Shown here in pieces: positions 1 to 8,129 of a stretch of DNA of 14,482 bases. Origin of the DNA: an uncultured Clostridium sp. (lineage in GTDB: Bacteria; Bacillota; Clostridia; Lachnospirales; Lachnospiraceae); NCBI GenBank assembly GCA_900544905.1, contig UQXF01000088.1:1-14482 (forward strand). Direction: 5' to 3'. The notes beneath the pieces are model-generated. The model did not search any database, was not told the origin of the DNA, and saw nothing but the letters and a program-made list of their open reading frames with translations. Position numbers and translations under genes: made by a program. How positions within the stretch are numbered: position 1 is the stretch's first letter; the number at the start of each line of letters is the position of its first letter.

Positions 1-48
1 CGAGATGACGTCGAGTCTCGTGGGCTCGGAGATGTGTATAAGAGACAG
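1..48. other. Nextera/Tn5 sequencing adapter (artefact)
   Basis: This is the Illumina Nextera i7-side adapter, not genome. It contains the end of P7, an 8-base index, the GTCTCGTGGGCTCGG segment and the 19-base Tn5 mosaic end, which finishes at base 48. Its reverse complement occupies 14436-14482. Genomic sequence begins at base 49. The GTG at 34-36, which looks like a start codon for the first gene, lies inside the adapter. Confidence 0.98.
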
Positions 49-2664
49 TATATGTTCAGTGAAGGTGACATGAGCATGCGTAATCTGCTTGGTGGTAAGG
101 GTGCCAACCTTGCTGAGATGACCAGCATCGGTCTTCCGGTACCACAGGGTTTTACTATTACTACAGAGGCTTGTACACAGTACTATGAGGATGGTCGTAA
201 GATTAATGATGAGATTATGGCACAGGCTATGGAAGGTGTTAAGAAGATGGAGGAGATTAACGGCAAGAAGTTCGGTGATCACCAGAATCCATTGTTAGTA
301 TCTGTACGTTCAGGTGCCAGAGCATCTATGCCAGGTATGATGGACACAATTTTGAACTTAGGTTTGAATGACGAAGTAGTAGAGGCTATGATTGCCGGTA
401 ACCCAGATCCAAAGTTTGAGCGTTTTGTATATGATTCTTATAGACGTTTCATTCAGATGTTCTCTGATGTTGTTATGGAAGTTGGTAAGAAGTATTTCGA
501 GCAGCTCATTGATAAGATGAAGGAAGAGAAGGGGGTTCAGTATGATGTAGAGCTTACTGCTGCTGATTTGAAGACATTGGCAGAGCAGTTCAAGGCTGAG
601 TACAAGAGCCAGTTAGGAACAGATTTCCCTTCTGACCCGGTAGAGCAGTTGAAGTTAGCAATTGAAGCTGTATTCCGTTCATGGGACAACCCACGTGCAA
701 ACGTTTACAGAAGAGATAATGATATTCCTTACTCATGGGGTACTGCAGTTAATGTAATGCCTATGGTATTTGGTAACTTAAATGACGAGTCTGGTACTGG
801 TGTTGCATTTACCCGTGACCCTGCTACTGGTGAGAAGAAGCTTATGGGTGAGTTCCTTAAGAATGCACAGGGCGAGGACGTAGTTGCGGGTGTTCGTACA
901 CCAATGCCAATCGCACAGATGGAGCAGGAATTCCCAGAGGCATATGCTGAATTTATCAAGGTTTGTGATATCCTTGAGAATCACTATCATGATATGCAGG
1001 ATATGGAATTTACAGTAGAGAACAAGAAGCTTTACATGTTACAGTGCCGTAATGGTAAGAGAACTGCTCAGGCAGCTCTTAAGATTGCATGTGACCTTGT
1101 AGATGAGGGACATAAGACAGAGGAAGAAGCAGTTGTTATGATTGACCCTCGTAACTTAGATACCCTTCTTCACCCACAGTTTGATGCAGCAGCTTTGAAG
1201 AGTGCTACACCACTTGGCAAGGGTCTTGGTGCTTCTCCTGGTGCAGCTTGCGGTAAGGTTGTATTTACAGCAGATGACGCAGTTGCATGGAAGGAAAAGG
1301 GAGAGAGAGTCGTATTGGTACGTCTTGAGACATCTCCGGAAGATATTACAGGTATGAAGGCTTCAGAGGGTATCTTAACTGTTCGTGGTGGTATGACATC
1401 ACATGCAGCCGTTGTTGCCCGTGGTATGGGTACCTGCTGTGTATCCGGTTGTGGAGACATCAACATGGATGAGGAGAACAAGCAGTTCACATTGGCTGGA
1501 AAGACCTTCAAAGAGGGAGATTACATCTCAATTGACGGTACAACAGGTAACATCTACGAGGGTGATATCAAGACCGTTGATGCTTCTATCGCTGGTGAGT
1601 TCGGCCGTGTTATGGCTTGGGCAGACAAGTATAGAAAGTTAAAGGTACGTACCAATGCCGATACACCTGCAGATACAGCTAAAGCTGTTGAGTTAGGTGC
1701 TGAGGGTATCGGACTTTGCCGTACAGAGCATATGTTCTTCGGTGAGGAGAGAATTCCGAAGTTCCGCCGTATGATTCTTTCTGATACAGTAGAGCAGAGA
1801 GAAGAAGCTCTTAAGGCAATCGGCGAGTTCCAGAAGGCTGACTTCAAGGCTATGTATAAGACTCTTGATGGAATGCCAATGGTAGTTCGTTTCTTAGACC
1901 CACCTCTTCATGAGTTTGTTCCTACAGAGGAAGAGGATATCAAGGCATTAGCTGCAGATATGGGACTTACAGTAGAGGAAGTTAAGGCAAAATGTGATTC
2001 TCTTCACGAGTTCAACCCTATGATGGGTCATCGTGGATGCCGTCTTGCTGTTACGTATCCGGAAATCGCTAAGATGCAGACAAGAGCTGTTATGGAAGCT
2101 GCTATCGAGGTTGCAGAGGAGACTGGTAAGGACATCGTTCCTGAAATCATGATTCCGCTTGTTGGTGAGGAGAAAGAGCTTAAGTTTGTTAAGGATGTTG
2201 TTGTTGAGACAGCTGACTTAGTTAAGAAAGAGAAAAACTCTGATATGAAGTACCAGGTAGGTACCATGATTGAGATTCCAAGAGCTGCCCTTACAGCAGA
2301 CCAGATTGCTAAGGATGCTGAGTTCTTCTGCTTCGGTACAAATGACCTTACACAGATGACATTTGGCTTCTCACGTGATGATGCCGGTAAGTTCTTAGAT
2401 GCTTACTATGATACAAAGATTTATGAGAATGACCCATTTGCTAAGTTAGACCAGACTGGTGTTGGCCAGTTAATCCAGATGGCAGTTGAGAAGGGTCGCG
2501 CAGTTCGCCCAGACCTTGAGTTAGGTATCTGTGGTGAGCACGGTGGAGACCCATCTTCTATCGAGTTCTGCCATAAGGTAGGTCTTAACTATGTATCATG
2601 TTCTCCATTCCGTGTACCTATCGCAAGATTAGCTGCTGCACAGGCTGCAATCAATGATAAGTAA
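49..2664 (+). CDS. ppdK: pyruvate, phosphate dikinase (5'-truncated by contig end)
   Basis: PPDK interconverts pyruvate + ATP + Pi and PEP + AMP + PPi in the cytoplasm. In anaerobic Clostridia it commonly serves PPi-linked glycolysis. The reading frame is open from the adapter; the true start codon lies outside the window. By alignment with the clostridial N-terminus from memory, Tyr at base 49 is about residue 6, so roughly five codons are missing and the full protein would be about 876 aa, the usual family length. Using that numbering: an N-terminal ATP-grasp domain (about 1-340, with GGKGANLAEM near the start); a swivelling phosphohistidine domain with GGMTSHAAVVARG and catalytic His457; and a C-terminal TIM barrel that binds PEP/pyruvate, with LCRTEHMF (Arg563), FLDPPLHEF, FGTNDLTQM and GICGEHGG (Cys833). 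No key residue is missing. Codon use is strongly biased, as in a highly expressed gene. It is monocistronic here, with a terminator 43 bp downstream. Confidence 0.97.
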   Translation, partial: YMFSEGDMSMRNLLGGKGANLAEMTSIGLPVPQGFTITTEACTQYYEDGRKINDEIMAQAMEGVKKMEEINGKKFGDHQNPLLVSVRSGARASMPGMMDTILNLGLNDEVVEAMIAGNPDPKFERFVYDSYRRFIQMFSDVVMEVGKKYFEQLIDKMKEEKGVQYDVELTAADLKTLAEQFKAEYKSQLGTDFPSDPVEQLKLAIEAVFRSWDNPRANVYRRDNDIPYSWGTAVNVMPMVFGNLNDESGTGVAFTRDPATGEKKLMGEFLKNAQGEDVVAGVRTPMPIAQMEQEFPEAYAEFIKVCDILENHYHDMQDMEFTVENKKLYMLQCRNGKRTAQAALKIACDLVDEGHKTEEEAVVMIDPRNLDTLLHPQFDAAALKSATPLGKGLGASPGAACGKVVFTADDAVAWKEKGERVVLVRLETSPEDITGMKASEGILTVRGGMTSHAAVVARGMGTCCVSGCGDINMDEENKQFTLAGKTFKEGDYISIDGTTGNIYEGDIKTVDASIAGEFGRVMAWADKYRKLKVRTNADTPADTAKAVELGAEGIGLCRTEHMFFGEERIPKFRRMILSDTVEQREEALKAIGEFQKADFKAMYKTLDGMPMVVRFLDPPLHEFVPTEEEDIKALAADMGLTVEEVKAKCDSLHEFNPMMGHRGCRLAVTYPEIAKMQTRAVMEAAIEVAEETGKDIVPEIMIPLVGEEKELKFVKDVVVETADLVKKEKNSDMKYQVGTMIEIPRAALTADQIAKDAEFFCFGTNDLTQMTFGFSRDDAGKFLDAYYDTKIYENDPFAKLDQTGVGQLIQMAVEKGRAVRPDLELGICGEHGGDPSSIEFCHKVGLNYVSCSPFRVPIARLAAAQAAINDK

Positions 2665-2706
2665 GATATCGGATTGGTGGAATTAAATATTAATTAGCAT
2701 TTTAAT

Positions 2707-2752
2707 AGACTCCTTGCACTTTGTAATGAAGTGCAGGGAGTCTGTTGTTTTT
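2707..2752 (+). terminator. Rho-independent terminator of ppdK
   Basis: A 15-bp stem pairs 2707-2721 with 2729-2743, with one G-U wobble and a 7-nt loop. It is followed by TGTTG and a run of seven T. It lies between the convergent ppdK and the kinase gene. The T-run favours ppdK; the opposite strand lacks a comparable U tract after the stem. Confidence 0.93.
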
Positions 2753-2763
2753 TTATGAAAACA

Positions 2764-4761
2764 TTAATCCAGCATATAAAATAGAGTGATATCCTCAAAT
2801 GCAGAAAGGTTCTTTCCATTCAAATCCATACGGTATATATCTGCATTATCCTCGAAATAAATTGTTTCATCGATAATCTGAAGCTGTAAGGCATTACCGG
2901 TATAGATTTGTTCTAAATCACTGCCGTCATTGTTGACCCGCCAGATGCCATCCCGGTCTGCTTCGTTATTCCAGGAAGCGGTCACGTTTGAAGTGGCATA
3001 TATGACATCATTGCTGACATTAAACTCGTATATCGGATAGGGAAAGGTGATAATAGCGGCATTTTCGAGGTTTATGGCAGTAGGTGCAGAAGCGTTGATT
3101 TTGTGGATATATATTTCATTATTAAAACCTTTAGGACCCGGTGGTGAACAGTAAAGAAGTCCGTTTTCAATGCAGAAATCTCCTATTGACTGGTTTATAA
3201 TAACGGTTTTTGTTCCTTTATCAGGGTCTAATGCAATTAGCTGGTATGCCTCATTGTCGTAAATATATAACTGGTCTTCATAAGGATAAAAATGGAAGGT
3301 ATACTTGTCAAATTCGGCAAGGGTTTCCGCTGTTCCCCCTGTAATTGGTATTCGGCTGAGAATATTTGAATCCTCAATACATTTAAAGTAGTAAACATAT
3401 TCACCATATACCACAGGATTCAGAGCGGAATCGCTATCAAGACAGGTAAAATCACTGCCGTCTTTGTTCATCCGGTATAACCCGGTAATGCATGTGTAGG
3501 AAGGTCCTTCGGGGGTATCAATTGGTGTGCAGCGTGATGAAAAGACCAGGTAATCATCCGTTACATTGATATCGTGCATGGTATAATTGCAAAGCACCTC
3601 TTTTTGGCTGCCATCCTTTGAAACACGGACACCCCGCTCTCCGGATACATCCTGGCTGTAGTACAGCCAATTGTCATCACTGGCAATTGCGCCGGATGAA
3701 TTGACATTTCCGGAGGTAATACCGGCGGTACTTTCCGGTTCGGGTGTTTTGATAAATGTACTTCCCGTAAGCAGCAACAGGACAAGCAGGATTGCAGAAA
3801 TGGCAAGAGGTTTGATTTTTATTATGTTTTTTCTTCCGGATTTTCCATATTTGAGATAGTCTTTCAAGTCCTTCAGACATTCTTCCGGAGAAGTATACCG
3901 GTCCTTTGGGGAATAGGCACACATTTTACGTATTATTTTTCCAAGCTCTTCATCAGCGTTCTCCGGGCATGGTAAAAGAGCGCCGGAAAGTCTCTTTTCT
4001 ACCGCTGTTTCAATGTCGGTAAATTTAAAGGAATCATTTAAAAAAGGCAGTCTACAGTTGTTTAACAGCTGGTACATCATAATTCCCAGGGAGTAAATGT
4101 CCACGGTGGAATTAAAGGTTTGTCCCGCAGCGATTTCAGGAGCCATGTAGGCAAGCGTCCCCTTATGGGATGCCATCATGGTCTTTTCTAAAAGCCTTGC
4201 ACTGCCGAAATCCCCCAGCAAATACCGGTTATCCTCTGTGACAAAAATATTAGAGGGCTTGATATCCCGGTGGATAATGTTGTGCTTTCTGCATTCTGAC
4301 AGGGAAGTCAGCAAATCGATTCCCATGGTGACCACTTCTCTTTCAGAAAATTCCGATTCTCTTATGCGCACAGTTTTATTGAGGGGCTGTAACAAATCCA
4401 TTTTTATTAAAATAAAACGGAATGAGGAATCCGGTGCCTCTATTACATCATATTCATGATATTTTACGATTCCCCCATTGTGCTCTAATGTTTGCATGAC
4501 CCTGACCTCGGAAAGAATTTCACTGGTTATTTCTTTCAGATATGCTTCTGTTGAAATGGAGTTCTGGTTTTGTAAGGTAAGGGAAGTGGTTCCATCATTA
4601 ATTGTAATGGGAATAATCTTAAGGGCACAATGGTTTCCTTCACTGTCTGTTATTTCATATACCGTTCCGGAGCTTCCCTCTCCAATGATATCGCCTAAAT
4701 ACCATTTTAGAAAGAACGGCTGTCTGGAACGAAGGAATTTGTCATCTTTTGATGAGAGCAT
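2764..4761 (-). CDS. membrane Ser/Thr protein kinase with external propeller-like (DUF5050-type) sensor domain
   Basis: A Hanks-type kinase of 665 aa. The catalytic domain (about 20-303) has a Gly-rich loop GEGSSG at 27-32, Lys48, a probable alpha-C Glu85, HRDIKPSN at 164-171 with catalytic Asp166, DFG at 184-186 and APE at 207-209, so it should be active. A single membrane span lies at about 316-333 after a basic stretch (SGRKNIIKIK). The outer region (about 360-665) carries seven strand-type repeats of the form hydrophobic-R-x-DG-hydrophobic, starting near 379, 428, 468, 508, 550, 606 and 642. This resembles DUF5050/LRP1-like beta-propeller sensors. There are no PASTA repeats and no PP2C phosphatase nearby, unlike the housekeeping PrkC/PrpC pair. 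The start has a GAGGTG site 7 nt upstream. It lies 73 bp downstream of the HTH gene on the same strand, so it is probably its operon partner. The substrate and signal are unknown. Confidence 0.93.
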   Translation of the reverse strand: MLSSKDDKFLRSRQPFFLKWYLGDIIGEGSSGTVYEITDSEGNHCALKIIPITINDGTTSLTLQNQNSISTEAYLKEITSEILSEVRVMQTLEHNGGIVKYHEYDVIEAPDSSFRFILIKMDLLQPLNKTVRIRESEFSEREVVTMGIDLLTSLSECRKHNIIHRDIKPSNIFVTEDNRYLLGDFGSARLLEKTMMASHKGTLAYMAPEIAAGQTFNSTVDIYSLGIMMYQLLNNCRLPFLNDSFKFTDIETAVEKRLSGALLPCPENADEELGKIIRKMCAYSPKDRYTSPEECLKDLKDYLKYGKSGRKNIIKIKPLAISAILLVLLLLTGSTFIKTPEPESTAGITSGNVNSSGAIASDDNWLYYSQDVSGERGVRVSKDGSQKEVLCNYTMHDINVTDDYLVFSSRCTPIDTPEGPSYTCITGLYRMNKDGSDFTCLDSDSALNPVVYGEYVYYFKCIEDSNILSRIPITGGTAETLAEFDKYTFHFYPYEDQLYIYDNEAYQLIALDPDKGTKTVIINQSIGDFCIENGLLYCSPPGPKGFNNEIYIHKINASAPTAINLENAAIITFPYPIYEFNVSNDVIYATSNVTASWNNEADRDGIWRVNNDGSDLEQIYTGNALQLQIIDETIYFEDNADIYRMDLNGKNLSAFEDITLFYMLD

Positions 4762-4795
4762 AACATTACACCTCGGTTATTTATTCTTGCGTATA

Positions 4796-4834
4796 CAGCA
4801 GGTTGGGCATAAGCCTGCCTGCATTTTCCTGCTG
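4796..4834 (-). other. intergenic hairpin between HTH and kinase genes
   Basis: CAGCAGG at 4796-4802 pairs with CCTGCTG at 4828-4834, with a smaller hairpin inside (GGGC/GCCT around ATAA). It starts immediately after the stop codon of the HTH gene. No T-run follows on the minus strand, so it is not a classical terminator. It could stabilise or process the mRNA between the two genes. Confidence 0.4.
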
Positions 4835-5974
4835 TCATGGAGAATTTTGCTTTTTCCCAAGCAGATATAGTATTTCATCTGTGATATCAGAATCTATATT
4901 AAAAAGAGTATTGGTTATGTATTCAAACAAATCAGTATTGTTGCCGAGTTTGTAGTTTGAAATTTCAAATTTATTTATAACCAAATTGCACTTTTCTTTC
5001 AATTCTGCATTTTGCGTATATTGCCTTAGTAAAAATGCATTTGAAAATTCAATTTCAGGATTTTCGATGATTGCACATTCGGCGGCAAACAGGATAATAC
5101 TTTCCAGCTTGTCCCTGACGCAAAGGGGTTCCATACCTGCAAAGCATAACATGGTGTTGATGTCATCCGGCGTCATACGGAAATGGATGCCTAAAGCAAT
5201 CAGATGAATCCGTGAGGGAACCGTTCCATAGCACCGCAGCTTGCTTATCATTGTATTAAAGCCGGTAATAATGGCAGGATTATTAATATTTTCTTCCAGA
5301 AAAGAATTTAATGTGCCGGGTCTTTCACCGGAACTGATTGTATTGAGAGCAATATAACTGTCTATAAAGTCCAGCAGTTTTACATAGCTGTTAGCAAATG
5401 TGTTTGCATTTTTTTCTATAAATGTCTCAAAGTCCAGCAATGTTTTGATAGAAATCAGTTCATGTTCTAACTGTGCTGTTGAAAAATAGCTATATCCTGT
5501 GCTTTTCTTTGCCTTCCGCTGGTTTAAAACATCGCAGAGAATAGAAGAAAAGTGTTCCTTGAGTTCCATGCACTGGTTATAGCTTAGATTGTTGGATATA
5601 GAAAAAATGGCGACGGCATCCTCAATATTCTTTGCATTTAATTTCGGATATTTTCCATACCGCTGTAAAAAATCATTTATTTCGGAAACGGACATGCCGA
5701 CTGCAAATCCGATACGGATAAATTGTTCACGGCTTCTCGGAATTTTCCCATTTTCACACCAGGAGATAATGGTGTTCCGGCTTATGCCGCATAACCGGGC
5801 AAATTTCGTATAGGAATATCCGCCGGAATCAAGCAGATAGTTGATAAATGCTTTCCAGTTTGTAAAATATTCGCTGTGTTTATCCAGAAAAATCCGCAAA
5901 TCATCAATGTCTTCGCATTTTGTTAAGGTGTGATATAGGTCGTTGGTGCGACCATCATGTATCATGATTGACAT
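4835..5974 (-). CDS. XRE-like helix-turn-helix protein with duplicated helical domain
   Basis: A soluble 379-aa protein with no signal peptide or membrane segment. An XRE-like HTH lies at about residues 54-77, with the recognition helix around SRNTIISW. It is followed by a helical segment of the form P-R-S-R-x-x-F-I-R-I-G (78-126). The pattern returns at 252-300, and the stretch before it also repeats (23-54 against 179-210), so the protein is two related halves. The second half has no recognisable HTH. The start is supported by GGAGA about 6 nt upstream and by a near-consensus promoter. The kinase gene follows 73 bp later. I infer a DNA-binding regulator or scaffold whose activity may be set by the kinase. 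Proteins of this look beside Ser/Thr kinases are familiar to me from Lachnospiraceae, but I know of no experimentally defined role. Confidence 0.82.
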   Translation of the reverse strand: MSIMIHDGRTNDLYHTLTKCEDIDDLRIFLDKHSEYFTNWKAFINYLLDSGGYSYTKFARLCGISRNTIISWCENGKIPRSREQFIRIGFAVGMSVSEINDFLQRYGKYPKLNAKNIEDAVAIFSISNNLSYNQCMELKEHFSSILCDVLNQRKAKKSTGYSYFSTAQLEHELISIKTLLDFETFIEKNANTFANSYVKLLDFIDSYIALNTISSGERPGTLNSFLEENINNPAIITGFNTMISKLRCYGTVPSRIHLIALGIHFRMTPDDINTMLCFAGMEPLCVRDKLESIILFAAECAIIENPEIEFSNAFLLRQYTQNAELKEKCNLVINKFEISNYKLGNNTDLFEYITNTLFNIDSDITDEILYLLGKKQNSP

Positions 5975-6013
5975 GTGTAATCTCCATGTGATATGTATAA
6001 TTAACTAAATTAT

Positions 6014-6042
6014 ATTGTATTCTTGCAAAAATGAAATGTCAA
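6014..6042 (-). promoter_or_regulatory. sigma-A promoter of the HTH-kinase operon with overlapping inverted repeat
   Basis: On the minus strand, TTGACA (6042-6037) is separated by exactly 17 bp from TACAAT (6019-6014). Transcription should start near 6007, giving a leader of about 33 nt. A perfect 7-bp inverted repeat, ATTCTTG (6019-6025) and CAAGAAT (6040-6046), with 14 bp between arms, overlaps both hexamers. Its half-sites are 21 bp apart, about two helical turns. It is a good candidate operator, possibly for the HTH protein itself. Confidence 0.8.
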
Positions 6043-6224
6043 GAATCCGGAGGGTGTCAGTTCGTTTAAAACTCACAAATTAAATGAGGTAAAATGGAAG
6101 CGTTATGATTACTAAAATAGAAATGGGGTGAAATAGAAAATAAATTCATCACAAAAAAAACAGGGATAAGCGGTGACAGGCTTAAAAACAGATGATGCAT
6201 ATGTGAAAAACATAAGGGAAAGGA

Positions 6225-6980
6225 ATGGATAAGTTTATGAGAAGAAAATTAATTTCATTGGCATTGACAACGGTGCTTTGTGCTTCGCTGCTTGCAGGCT
6301 GTGGCAATGGTGGAGAGGTAAAGGATACAGAGACTACTACACAGGAGCAGGCTGTTTCTGACGATAATCAGGAAACGGAAGAAGAAGCAGATACAGAAGA
6401 GGTAACAGATGCGGAAGAGGAGCCAAAAGAGAATACAGATTCTGGTTCGTCGGATGTTACAGCGGTGGAAGCAACCTTAGAGAATCCGGCTCAGCTCGGT
6501 GAATGGGTGGAGACTGTGAAATATTCTGCCCAGGACAGTCAGGACCATACAATGTATTTTAGGATTACCGGGGTTATCCGTGGTGAGGAAGCCCAGAAGA
6601 TGGTAGATAAATACAATGAAGAAGGACATGTGTGGCAATTGTCGGAATTGGAACAGGATGATTTAGAGTATTGCATTGTTACATATGAAAGCTATTTCCC
6701 GGCAGATTTTCCGGAGGCAGAATGGGGCATAACCGATACAGATGTGGATTTAAGCTTATGTAATTTGGAGGATTCCGGTGCAATTGCCGGGTATATTGGA
6801 CTATCCACGGTATGGGATATTTCGGAAGAGCCGGAAATGAATACATTTTATGCGGGAGATACCTTTACAGAGGGAAAGGCAGCCTTTGCCATGGTGAAGG
6901 GCAGCTCGGAATATTTATTTAACTGTAGTTATTATGATGACAATGATACAGAAATAAATGCATATATTGTAGGACAGTAA
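6225..6980 (+). CDS. secreted lipoprotein of unknown function
   Basis: A 251-aa exported lipoprotein. The N-terminus is basic (MDKFMRRK), followed by a hydrophobic stretch and the lipobox LLAGC with Cys26 as the lipidated residue. Residues about 31-76 form a low-complexity acidic, Thr/Glu-rich linker. A globular domain follows (about 80-251), rich in aromatic and acidic residues, that I do not recognise with certainty; its start (ENPAQLGEWVETVKY) resembles DUF4352-like beta-sandwich modules of Firmicute lipoproteins. An AGGGAAAGGA stretch precedes the ATG; a second in-frame ATG at 6237 is possible and would leave the signal peptide intact. It is divergent from the HTH-kinase operon across 250 bp and monocistronic, with its own terminator. 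No convincing promoter was seen upstream. It could supply the outside face of the kinase pathway, but only position suggests this. Confidence 0.85.
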   Translation: MDKFMRRKLISLALTTVLCASLLAGCGNGGEVKDTETTTQEQAVSDDNQETEEEADTEEVTDAEEEPKENTDSGSSDVTAVEATLENPAQLGEWVETVKYSAQDSQDHTMYFRITGVIRGEEAQKMVDKYNEEGHVWQLSELEQDDLEYCIVTYESYFPADFPEAEWGITDTDVDLSLCNLEDSGAIAGYIGLSTVWDISEEPEMNTFYAGDTFTEGKAAFAMVKGSSEYLFNCSYYDDNDTEINAYIVGQ

Positions 6981-7031
6981 ACATTTTCCAAGGCTGCTCA
7001 CTAAGCGAGGATGTTCAGGATAATTAGCAGT

Positions 7032-7092
7032 AAATACACAAATTTGTGATTAGCGTCAGAAATGGCAGCTAAGCAAATTTGTGTATTTTTTT
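7032..7092 (+). terminator. Rho-independent terminator of the lipoprotein gene
   Basis: A perfect 15-bp inverted repeat pairs 7032-7046 with 7074-7088. A further 5-bp TTAGC/GCTAA stem inside lengthens the hairpin, and seven T follow (7086-7092). It separates the lipoprotein gene from the transporter gene. Confidence 0.92.
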
Positions 7093-7186
7093 ACGCTGAT
7101 TCACCGGTTCATCAAAAATGAATAGAATAGGAGTAAGGGCTGAAAGGCAGAAAATCATATAATGGTTTCTGCCGGGAGTGTGGACT

Positions 7187-7978
7187 GTGTGGAATTGGTT
7201 TGTGCATTTAGAACCGGTATATCAGGGATTGTGTGCTACATTATTTACTTATGGCGTCACTGTTCTGGGAGCGTCTCTGGTTTTCTTTTTTAAATCGGTG
7301 AACCAGAAATTGATGGATATTATGATGGGTTTTGCGGCAGGTGTGATGATTGCTGCTTCTTATTGGTCTTTATTAAATCCAGCAATTGAATTGTCAAGAG
7401 AGCTTGGGAGAAATCCTGCATTGCATGCAGCGGTTGGTTTTGTCAGCGGCGGCGTATTTATTATGCTGTCGGATTGTGTGCTGAATGGAAGAAGGTGCTG
7501 CAAAGACAAAGGAGAAGGCTGGCTTCGGTGTGTCATGGTGACAACAGCAGTGACGATGCATAACATTCCCGAAGGACTGGCGGTTGGTGTGGCGTTTGGC
7601 TGTGCCGCTATTTCCGGGAGTGGTACTTCTCTTGTGGGAGCTGTAATGCTGGCTGTTGGTATTGGCATACAAAATTTTCCGGAGGGAACCTGTGTGGCAA
7701 TGCCCCTTAGAAGAGAGGGAATGAGCCGGTGGAAAAGTTTTCTAGCTGGGCAGTTTTCCGGAATTGTGGAGCCGGTGGCAGGTGTAATCGGCGTATTGTT
7801 TGCCCTTAAGGTGCAGCTGATTTTACCGTTTGTATTATCCTTTTCTGCCGGTGCAATGATTTCGGTTGTCTGTTCAGAGCTGATTCCGGAGTCCTTTAAA
7901 GATAACAAGAGTCTTGCTACGTTTGGTGTTATGGCTGGATTTGTGGTTATGATGGTACTGGATGTGTTACTGGGATGA
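7187..7978 (+). CDS. ZIP-family divalent metal transporter (ZupT/GufA type)
   Basis: A polytopic membrane protein importing Zn2+ or related divalent metals. Residues count from the GTG at 7187 (263 aa). About eight membrane segments are visible. The family signatures are in the paired metal-binding helices: HNIPEG at 125-130 and QNFPEG at 162-167, followed by a Glu-Pro at about 195-196 and SELIPE near 230-235. The usual His-rich cytoplasmic loop is replaced by a short Cys/Lys/Arg segment (NGRRCCKDKGEGW). Start choice: GTG 7187 has GGGAG 8 nt upstream. The earlier in-frame GTG 7178 overlaps that site and would add three residues. An ATG at 7162 is out of frame. It stands alone after a terminator. 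I give no symbol because ZupT and GufA subtypes cannot be separated by eye. Confidence 0.93.
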   Translation: MWNWFVHLEPVYQGLCATLFTYGVTVLGASLVFFFKSVNQKLMDIMMGFAAGVMIAASYWSLLNPAIELSRELGRNPALHAAVGFVSGGVFIMLSDCVLNGRRCCKDKGEGWLRCVMVTTAVTMHNIPEGLAVGVAFGCAAISGSGTSLVGAVMLAVGIGIQNFPEGTCVAMPLRREGMSRWKSFLAGQFSGIVEPVAGVIGVLFALKVQLILPFVLSFSAGAMISVVCSELIPESFKDNKSLATFGVMAGFVVMMVLDVLLG

Positions 7979-7999
7979 TAAAAATCCGGTGGAACATAA

Positions 8000-8113
8000 A
8001 TATGCCCTTGTGGTATAATATGAACACTTAGCGAATACAAGCGAAGCGCAGTATGAGATTAGTGAGAATATATGCCCTTGTGGTATAATATAAATACTTG
8101 GTAAATACAAGCG
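8000..8113 (+). repeat. tandem promoter duplication, two 44-bp copies at 70-bp spacing
   Basis: Bases 8000-8043 and 8070-8113 match at 39 of 44 positions, with a perfect 22-bp core at 8000-8021/8070-8091. Each copy carries TGGTATAAT, an extended -10 element (TATAAT at 8014-8019 and 8084-8089). Neither has a good -35 at 17 bp. Each also holds a CTTGT/ACAAG inverted repeat flanking the -10. The intervening 26 bp is unrelated to the sequence before the first copy. The second copy lies just upstream of the DUF434 gene and probably drives 8130-11280. Confidence 0.85.
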
Positions 8114-8129
8114 GAAAAGGCGGGAAAAT

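Noticed and set aside
34..48. GTG start giving MYKRQ as the N-terminus of PpdK
   Set aside because: These codons are the Tn5 mosaic end of the adapter; the genomic gene enters at base 49.
4796..4834. Terminator between the HTH and kinase genes
   Set aside because: The 7-bp stem is not followed by a U-run on the minus strand, and the kinase gene has a normal ribosome binding site just after.
7360..8040. 226-codon minus-strand frame
   Set aside because: Antisense shadow of the ZIP transporter; rich in Pro, Ser and Thr, with no domain, whereas the plus strand shows clear ZIP motifs.
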